DNA of 64,000 nucleotides from the NCBI RefSeq assembly GCF_048773025.1, contig NC_133552.1, forward strand, positions 20,203,001-20,267,000, given 5' to 3'. Positions 56,800-64,000 of the stretch are shown in pieces (positions within the stretch are counted from its first letter, which is position 1; each line of letters begins with the position of its first letter). Position numbers and translations under genes: made by a program. The notes below the pieces were generated by a model. It was not told the origin of the DNA. It did no database searches and was given only the letters and a program-made list of their open reading frames with translations. Source of the DNA: Camelus bactrianus (lineage: Eukaryota > Chordata > Mammalia > Artiodactyla > Camelidae).

Positions 56800-57350
56800 T
56801 CAGCCTCCCTTCAGAACCTCACTGTACCTTGCTGGCTGTGTGACCTTGGGCAAGTTGCCTCAGCCCTCTGAGCCCTCATTTTCTTATCTGTAAAAGAGAT
56901 GTCAAACCTAATTCTCACAGTGCCTGTGAGGATCAAGTGAGTTTATGTATGGCTATTAAGGTGGCTAGTACACACACAAAAATAAAATAAATGAGCAAAT
57001 ATAACAAAACAGAAAGAGGCTCACAAACACAGAGCACAAACTAGTGGTTATCAGAGGAGAGAGATTAGAGTGAGGGGCAAAACAGGTGAAGGGATTAAGA
57101 GGTACAAACTGCCAGGTATAAAATAAGTAAATTGCAAGGATGTATAGCCCAGGAATATAGTCAATATTTTATGAGAAGTTTATATGGAGCTTTATCTATA
57201 CATATATTGAATTATTATGATGTACACCTGAAACGAATATAATATTGTAAGTCAAATATACTTCAATAAAAAATTAAATTAAAAAAATAATAAAGTGGCT
57301 GGAACAGTGCAGGTTTTTAAAAGTAATGTTACTCCTATAATTACTTGTTA
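56800..57350 (+). mobile_element. MIR SINE interrupted by an L1
   Basis: Left part: tgctggctgtgtgaccttgg, gcaagttgcctcagccctct and gaggatcaagtgagtttatg. Right part after 57290: gtggctggaacagtgcaggt. Correct MIR order across the insertion. Confidence 0.78.
56974..57290 (+). mobile_element. L1 3' end inserted in a MIR
   Basis: actagtggttatcagaggag, tgtatagcccaggaatatag, gatgtacacctgaaacgaat and atatacttcaataaa, with a terminal A-rich run. The flanks aaggtggctag (left) and aaagtggctgg (right) look like an 11-base duplication with two differences. Confidence 0.88.
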
Positions 57351-58334
57351 GCTTTTCCCTCCCAGGGAACTTGTAGGCGTCCTTGGAAGACCTCAAGGCC
57401 AATAGTCGTTTTACTATTTAAACATGATTTGCTATCATTCTTTCATGGAAAAATGAATAACATTTTAAGTCATTATATGTAGAATGAAAGAAAGAAAATT
57501 AATGTTTGTTAAATTTCCACAGGCATGAATACTGAGCATATATTCAATGTTCAGCCTGATACATTTGACGATTTTCTTTCATTTTTCCTATAGCTTTTCT
57601 TTTTTTTTAACCAGAGAAAAAGAATTAACTGAGACAGAGAGAAAGATGGGACAATTATCAGCACTTCTGAGATGACAGGGAGGGATGGCCTTTCTGGTAA
57701 CCTGTGGGGGCTTATCCTATTCAACCACTAAGTCAACCTACGACTTTCGGAACCAAATCTCAAGGCTTTGAGGGATATGCACCTTACAGTTCTGAAGATA
57801 CGAGGGCTGCAAAATGGCGGCCGTTCCAAGGAGCTTGGCTGTTCATTTTGGTATCACTGGCCTTTCCTTTTGGTTCCAAGGCAGCAGTGGGAATGGGTAA
57901 TTATACGATATATTTAAATTAAAGACCTCAGACCTATAAACATGCCTGTATTTACCATAGCCTCGTACTTGACAAGGGACTGGCCATAGTATACAAGGCC
58001 AGTTGATGTCACTGATGATTACATGTATTTGTGCTGGATTGGGTAGCAGGAAATGCCAGAGACCAACCAGACTAATATGAGGTGAAGACTGAATAAGACT
58101 GGCATCAGAATGGTAGGTACTTGGCAGGACAAATGCGCACTGGGGGCCAGGAGGGAGAAGCCAGCAGGGACAAGGCATGGGTCTGGACAGAGATAACATC
58201 CAGTACTCTTCACTGGAAGAGGTCACTTTTTCAGTCTTTTAAACATGATGCACCTTTCTGATGACCCAGCAAGATTACTGGGGCTCCCTGTCCCAGCAGG
58301 ATTACTTAGTACCAAAGTCACAGCCAAACCAATC
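57351..58334. other. Intergenic stretch, nothing recognised
   Basis: A frame of 127 codons on the minus strand (57843-58226) shows no domain. No repeat identified. Confidence 0.4.
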
Positions 58335-59570
58335 AGGAATTCATCCCTTTAACAAATATTTATTAAGTACCTACTATATGAATAAAATATGTCAAATTTC
58401 CATGACCTAATGGTGCTTACATTCTAGCAAGGGGAGAGACAGATAATAAACAAGTAAATTATTTAATATATTGGAAAATTAAAGCACTAAGGGAAACAAA
58501 AAGGAAGGCAGGGTAAGGAGGATTGGGAAATTAAGGGGAGGGCTACAGTTTTAAATATAGTCATCAGGGTAAGTCTCATTGAGAAGATGATTTTCAGCAA
58601 AGACTTTAAGGAGGAAGGGAGTAAGCCATGTGGTTGTCGGAGTCAAGGGTGTACCAGATGGCCAGAACTGCCAGTGCAAAGATCTTGAGGTGGGGTGTAT
58701 TCAAAAACGTCAGTATGGCTGGAGGGCAGAAAGGAAGGAAGAGAGCAGTAGGAGGTGACATCACAGAGGTAACAAGGGGGTTGACCAGACCACCAAAGTC
58801 TGTAACAACTTGAATTCTAATTGAGTACAATGTGGAGCCATGCCGGGTTTTGAGCAGAGGAGTGATACTATCTGGCTAATATTTTTAAAAGATTAAGAGG
58901 CCATTGCACTAATCTGGGTCAGACACAACGGCAGCTCAGACCAGAGTGGTAGGAGCAGAGGTGGTGAGAAGTGGTCAAGTTCTGGATAATTTCTGAATCA
59001 GGATTTTTAATGGATTAACTGTGGGATGTGGCAGAGAAGAATCAGAAAGGGCTCCAAGGTTTTCGTCCTAGACAGCTGGAAGGTTGAAGTTACTATCTAT
59101 TGAGATTTGGAAAGAGCAAGTTTGGGGAAAGATCACAAGTTGAATTTTGGACATGATAGATTTGAAATGGTTGTGAGATGTGCTGGAGGAAGTATAGACA
59201 TTTGTGTAGGATAATCCTGGGGTTCAGAAGGGAGGTCTACACTGGAGACACAAAGGCAAAGTCTCTGTGGCAGGATGAGATCTCTAACAGAGGGTTGCTG
59301 ACCAAAAAGATAGGATACTCCAACTTTGAAATTTAGCCAAGGAGAAGGAACCCACAAAAGAGCTAAAAGACCAGAGGGAGGGTATAACTCAGTCGTAGTG
59401 TGTGTTTAGTGTGCATGAGGTCTTGGGCTCAATCCCTAGCACCTCCACTAAAAAATAATAGTAAACAAATTATTTAAAAATAAATAAATCTCCCCCTTAA
59501 AAAAAAAAGCTTTCTGATTGACCAGTAAGGCAATTTCTTGAAGAGCAGGAAGGAGAAAATTCTCATCTGG
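58335..59570 (-). mobile_element. L2 LINE, antisense, longest copy, split by a SINE
   Basis: The plus strand follows antisense L2 for over 1 kb: acaaatatttattaagtacc, gtgcttacattctagcaagg, agccatgtggttgtcggagt, agagtggtaggagcagaggt, gatttttaatggattaactg, aagatcacaagttgaatttt and ggatactccaactttgaaat. After the SINE it seems to continue with gaccagtaaggcaatttctt. Confidence 0.78.
59376..59508 (+). mobile_element. Camelid tRNA-derived SINE in L2
   Basis: A box (taactcagtcgtagtgtg) and B box (gggctcaatccct) with gtttagtgtgcatgaggtct between, then acctccactaaaaa and an A-rich tail at 59499-59508. Somewhat diverged. The word gaccag borders both sides. Confidence 0.92.
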
Positions 59571-59697
59571 CAGGAGGGAAGCTGTCTTTAGAGTTTGAAA
59601 TATATGATTTGGGGTGATGCGATGTGATCCTTGTGTTTGGCTCATGGTGGTTTCGTGGAGGCTTGGGGGTTGGGGAAAGCAGCCTGGATTGTGTTTT

Positions 59698-59713
59698 TGT
59701 GTGTGTGTGTGTT
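59698..59713. repeat. (GT)n simple repeat
   Basis: Eight GT units. Confidence 0.9.
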
Positions 59714-60349
59714 TCAGCGTATTTGGATTATGTGGCTGGGTGAACCTACATGCCCCAAGAGATAACTCGTGACCAGGGAAGCCCTCTGAGTAAGGCTCTG
59801 GGGACATCTCCTTCCATTCACCGGAGAGGAAGAACACTTTATTTTTCATTTTGAGATTATTTAAAAAATAATTTCCTAATCGCTTCTGAATCTGAGGCCT
59901 AGGAGACAGTCTACAAAAGCCTTTTTCTTCTGAACTCACTGTATCCAGCTCTTCTCCAGGGAAGGGAGTTTAGTAAGGTGCTTATTGACAATTACATGCT
60001 ATTCTATTGTCTTTTGAATAATATTCCTTCCTCTTCATTAATTTAGGCCCCTTCTATCATTTTTGTTCCAAGTGATGTATTATTCCCTTCCTGTTATCTG
60101 GCCACACAGTTGAGAGTTATGTCCCATCCCATTTAGAGAAATTTGCTCACCAAACTGACACAGCCCCAACATCAAAACTTAAAGATGTCCTCTCCATGAA
60201 AAGTCCCCTCCATGGGAACAATTTAACATTTATTTGGTCACACAGGCAGAGGGTATTTTTTATAAACTGAGATTTTATCTTTCAGGTTTTTCCTGCGTCT
60301 GAACTATGCAAAAGACGTAAATTCTTCTATTTCCTCCCCCGTGTACTTA
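59714..60349. other. Intergenic stretch, nothing recognised
   Basis: No gene or repeat identified. Confidence 0.4.
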
Positions 60350-60595
60350 ACAAACATTATATAGCAACTATGACGTGATTCGCCAGACCTAAGAGCTTGA
60401 CAAGACACTCATTATTTCAACAGCCCATGAGGCTGGGACTGTTATCGTCATCGATACCTTTTATTTTGTAGACGAAGGCAATGAATTACAGAGAGTCCAT
60501 TTACTTGCAAAGGACACAGGATGAGTAAAAAGCAGAGGCAGGATTTGAACCCTATCAGTTGGGCTTCAGAGCCCCTGGGCTTAATCACCCTTTTT
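60350..60595 (-). mobile_element. MIR SINE, antisense
   Basis: The plus strand shows agcttgacaagacactcatt, cagcccatgaggctgggact, ttgtagacgaaggcaatgaa, aagcagaggcaggatttgaa and cagagcccctgggcttaatc, antisense MIR nearly end to end. Confidence 0.82.
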
Positions 60596-61336
60596 CACTG
60601 TGCTTCTTAGGGTAGTTTCCCACCATGTGAGCTGCTTCTGTTTTCTTTGGTATGATCGGAACTTCGTATCTGGGATGTCTGAATCACCCTTTAAGTTCAC
60701 AAAACAGCATCTGAAAAATGGGTGACCAAACCCGCTCTGATGATGATGTGGTGAGCCAGTGAGACCACTGACCATAAAACAACCAAATGAGGGGCCACAC
60801 AGATGGAATCACCCGGTCGGCTCCCTCTATCTGAAGGCGGCAGACCTTCTCCATGCTACTAGCAACTGATTTAGCTACTGGTATTTCAAACACATTTAAT
60901 CTAGAAGTGACTGTTTTCATACACTCAGGAATAAGTCCGTATAGAGGTTAAAAATGCTTAATCTACTTTTTCTCAACTTGATTTTGTAAGGGAACGCCTC
61001 ATTGCAAGCAACTGGATTAGAAAGCAGTGTCGATGAGAGGGTTCAGTCCCTGGTAAGGTCTTTCCTTTACACTCTGTCCAGTGTGACAGCAGTAGCAGCA
61101 GCAAGTGTCCTGTTTCTGCAGATATCTGATTCTCATCCCATAGCCAGCATCATAGTCTCCCCCCGCTGAACCAGCTCCACAGTGCCTGAAGGCTTTGCAG
61201 GTGTTCCTAGCATAGCCAAGTTTGAAATGTTTGCTTGTTCGATGGCGGTGCTGACTCAGCAGTCTATCATGGGGCCTGAGAGTCCACATTTCTAACATCC
61301 TCCCGGGTGATGCTCATCTGCCCAGCTCAATTTCAG
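60596..61336. other. Intergenic stretch, nothing recognised
   Basis: Short minus-strand frames at 60581-60920 and 61017-61298 lack features. Confidence 0.4.
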
Positions 61337-61520
61337 CAGCAAAGCTGTGGTTCTCAACCTTGGCTGCTCTGCTGGAAATGCTTGGGAAACTTTGAAAAAT
61401 ACTGTTGCCTGGATCCTGTCTTCAGAGAATCTGCCTTCACTGCTCTAGGGTGTGGCTCGCACAGCCAGATTTCTCAAAGCTTCTCAGGTGAGCTAGTGTT
61501 CAGCCGTGATTCAGACCCAC
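61337..61520 (+). mobile_element. MER5-type hAT MITE, first of a pair
   Basis: gctgtggttctcaaccttgg, aaatgcttgggaaactttga and aatctgccttcactgctcta, then gctcacttct-like decay toward gattcagacc. Ends with the tail of the family. Confidence 0.6.
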
Positions 61521-61527
61521 TGCTGTG

Positions 61528-61722
61528 GTTTAAATCAGTGGTCCTCAAAAATGTGGTCCCAGACCAGCAGCATCAGCACCTCCTAAGAACAGCTTAAAGG
61601 TGCAAATTATCAGTCCCACCCTAGACCTAGATCAGAAACTCAGGATGGACCAACATCTGTGTGGTGACAAGCCCTCATGGGATGCTGATGATCACACAAG
61701 TTTGAGAACCACTGGTTTAGGG
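61528..61722. mobile_element. MER5A hAT MITE, second of a pair
   Basis: Terminal cagtggtcctcaaaaatgtg and gtttgagaaccactg face each other; inside, gaccagcagcatcagcacct and aactcaggatggaccaacat. The flanking 8-base words GTTTAAAT (61528-61535) and GTTTAGGG (61715-61722) may be a decayed duplication. Confidence 0.75.
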
Positions 61723-62214
61723 GCTCACAGAATGTATTTTTTCCACTTTTCTATCTTTCCCCCCATTTTCCCTCCCCTCTTTTCCTCTTCCTCTCTCCCC
61801 TCTCCAACCCTCCAACTCCTGTTTGCAAACTGTTTGAATTTAGTAGTGCTGTGCCAAAGTACACTGACAAAAAGCTGAGTGTCTAAAAATGGGGGTGGAG
61901 AAAGCAATCCAGTTGATGCCATCACATAAATACGTGGGTCACCTTGATAGTTGGCAGCTGGCCACTTCCAATCTACTTAGGTACTGTGTACCCTAAGCCA
62001 GAGTAAACCTGATGCAAAAAAATTTTGTAAATCCTTTGGTTACACAGATTCACATTTCTAATTAAAACCAGTAATGTCACACTGTATAATAAATGGAAGG
62101 AAACGAAACAAGAATTGTTTTAGCATATGCTGTTGCCAGTCACCGTCTAGTAGTTTTAATGAGTGATAGGTAGGTCTGTTCAATCAGAATGTGCCTGAGC
62201 CCAGGCCAAAGCAG
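61723..62214. other. Intergenic stretch, nothing recognised
   Basis: A CT-rich tract lies at 61740-61815. No gene seen. Confidence 0.4.
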
Positions 62215-62650
62215 TGCCACTGTCATTAAACTACCAACCAGTGAGCCTCAGTGTAAGATCCAAACTCCTTACCAAGAGGACCACAACCGTCACCTCTCAG
62301 CATCCTCTCCTCATCCCTGGTGCTCCAGCTGCACCGACCTCCTTTTTGCTTCCCAGGCTGGTCCCTCTTCCCCAAGTGCTTTTTACTCACACATCCATCC
62401 ATTCATTCTGCACATATTTATTGAGATCCTACTATGTGTTGGGCTCTGCAGGCACTGCAGACGCAGCAGTTAACACACACTCACGCCGGCTGGGAGACTT
62501 TTCCCCCTTCCCTGTCCTGATTGGCTCTCCATCCCCGCCCCACCCGCAGTCTCCATCCCCACGCTTGCTTTACTGCATTCATAGATTTACCTTAATTCTT
62601 CATTCTATTTACGTGTGTGTTGTGTTTCTCCCGTACCAGACTTTAAGCTA
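62215..62650 (+). mobile_element. L2 LINE, sense, with an opposing L2 tail in the middle
   Basis: Sense L2: gatccaaactccttaccaag, ggctggtccctcttccccaa and, later, cgtaccagactttaagctac. The segment 62390-62480 reads as an antisense tail (cattcattctgcacatattt, gagatcctactatgtgttgg). Same arrangement as at 10670-11390. Confidence 0.6.
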
Positions 62651-63571
62651 CGAAAATCAGAGACGCGAGGGGAGGGGAGTGGCAGTCAGTATACTTTTCT
62701 TGAGAGAATAAACTGAGTTTAGTCAGGTTTAGTCGATAGTTTTCTTAGAGGACAGTGGAGCAAGGGCTCTCTTTCATAGAACAAAGTGGTCCGTCACCTT
62801 TCTGAGCCCCGGACGTTGCTGTAATTTCAGATGTCAACGAATCACCATTCAGAAGGTTACTTTAAACTGGTGCTAAGCACAAAATAAAGTATTGAAACCA
62901 TCATTTCACTGCTTAAACCAAACAGGATTACTGAGGTCCCTAAAATTGTTTTCTCTCATCTTCCGATCTGATCCTTCCCAAAGGAAATAGATAAGAAATA
63001 TACCTTCTGTGTCACCTGAGAGCACAAATTCGGTACCTTAGAAAGTGAAAGAAATTATTTCCTCTCAACAACTAGCTCTTATTTTATTTTATTATTATAT
63101 TTTTACTTGTGGTAACAACTGACTGATTCAAAGTCATTGACTGAAAGTAGAGAGTTGTCAGGTTCCATTACGCTTCTGGATAAAAATGCATTAAAATGTG
63201 AGTCAATTCAGGTTTAACCAAAAAGAGGAAGGAATGCTTCCCAAATAACCCCATTTCTGATGGCCATTTAATTCAATGTATTCACTTAACATTACCACCC
63301 CCCAAATTACAAATGTCCCTCCACCACGGGTAGGTTACCCGAGTAAATTGATATATGTGAGGCCTTTTCACCACTTTCTTCCTTTGGGTTCACAATCCAA
63401 AAGCATTTGCTCATAGTAGATGAGTGTAACATAGACACATATTTGTAAGTTTACTTCATAGTCAACCACAAGGTAAATGCATTTGTTGATATTTAAAACC
63501 CCAAATGCCATATCATAACTTTACACCATTAAACCTGCCAAAATTATGTGTTCTTTCCTTCCTGAATGTAC
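62651..63571. other. Intergenic stretch, nothing recognised
   Basis: AT-rich, no gene or repeat family assigned. Confidence 0.4.
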
Positions 63572-63862
63572 AATCCTAAATGACCACTTCTTTTTTTCTT
63601 ATTTACTGCACGTATTTTTAAATTTACCTATATGTACTGTTCATTGTTTCTAAGAACGTTTAGAGCTTTAGCTTTTTAAACTTAGTTAGCAAAGGAATAA
63701 AGCCAACCACAAAATAAGAAGTGATTCAAAAAGATACATACACCCCACTATTAACAACAGCATTATTTACAATTGCCAAGATATGGAAACATCCTAAGTG
63801 CACATCGATAGGTGAATGGATAAAGAAGACAGCATATATGTAATCCTAAATGACCACTTCTT
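63572..63862 (+). mobile_element. Insertion containing an internal L1 fragment between 21-base direct repeats
   Basis: Bases 63572-63592 recur exactly at 63842-63862. Between them, 63727-63840 is sense L1 sequence (aaaaagatacatacacccca, tttacaattgccaagatatg, ggtgaatggataaagaagac) from upstream of the 3' end, without a poly(A) tail. The left part (63593-63726) starts with a T-run and is AT-rich and unassigned. Confidence 0.82.
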
Positions 63863-64000
63863 AAGTAAAATAAGAACGTCAGGCTTGTTTGTCCTGCGCG
63901 AGACAAATGATACGAATTCTATTATTTTATCAGGCTTTGTTTTCAGTCAGACGATTTCAGTCTCCTGCGACACAGTCAAGCTAAAGTGTTTTTCTAGTAC
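63863..64000. other. Window end, nothing recognised
   Basis: No feature identified. Confidence 0.4.

Noticed and set aside
59448-59939. 163-codon minus-strand open frame
   Set aside because: It starts outside and reads into a camelid SINE and L2 sequence in antisense; no conserved domain.
62214-62711. 165-codon open frame on the plus strand
   Set aside because: It runs through an L2 copy and an opposing L2 tail, has no domain and no start context.

Overview
The window is mammalian nuclear DNA, almost certainly from a camelid (camel, llama or alpaca type). It holds several copies of a tRNA-derived SINE of the camelid Vic type, with A-box/B-box heads and the GGTTCAATCCCC-type B box. It also holds many cetartiodactyl-type L1 3' ends, over a background of ancient mammalian repeats (L2, MIR, MER20, MER5, Tigger1, MLT1, MLT2). 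There is no bacterial or viral gene organisation.

Only one gene is recognised with confidence: the first exon of TNFSF11 (RANKL), on the minus strand at 72-308. Its splice donor and the start of intron 1 lie at the left edge, and its 5'UTR, TATA box, inverted CCAAT box and CpG island extend to about 560. The gene reads leftward out of the window, so the remaining ~63.4 kb is its upstream intergenic region, the side known in mouse and human to carry distal RANKL enhancers.

Region by region: 0.6-16 kb holds L2, L1 3' ends, MIR, a hAT MITE and two MLT1 LTRs, one carrying a camelid SINE. 16.3-22.9 kb holds an old L1M, repeat-poor stretches, an L2 copy ending beside a perfect estrogen response element abutting an AP-1 site (20262-20284), a MIR split by an MLT1 LTR, and a younger L1. 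24.9-32.6 kb holds L2, MER20, a CCAAT-rich retroviral LTR, an MLT2 LTR, a recent-looking 150-bp direct duplication and tandem copies of an unclassified old repeat. 33-40 kb holds a quiet stretch, a small minisatellite, a broken cTAGE/MIA2-like pseudogene, a perfect 46-bp hairpin, an L1M 3' end and another MLT1 LTR. 40-64 kb holds camelid SINEs, L1s with target-site duplications, a Tigger1 MITE with intact inverted repeats, L2 and MIR copies with nested insertions, and simple repeats.

No second active gene is visible. The biology of interest is regulatory (candidate hormone and AP-1 elements upstream of RANKL) and historical (layered transposon insertions). Repeat family names come from recognising consensus-like sequence by eye, so boundaries are approximate unless a target-site duplication is given.
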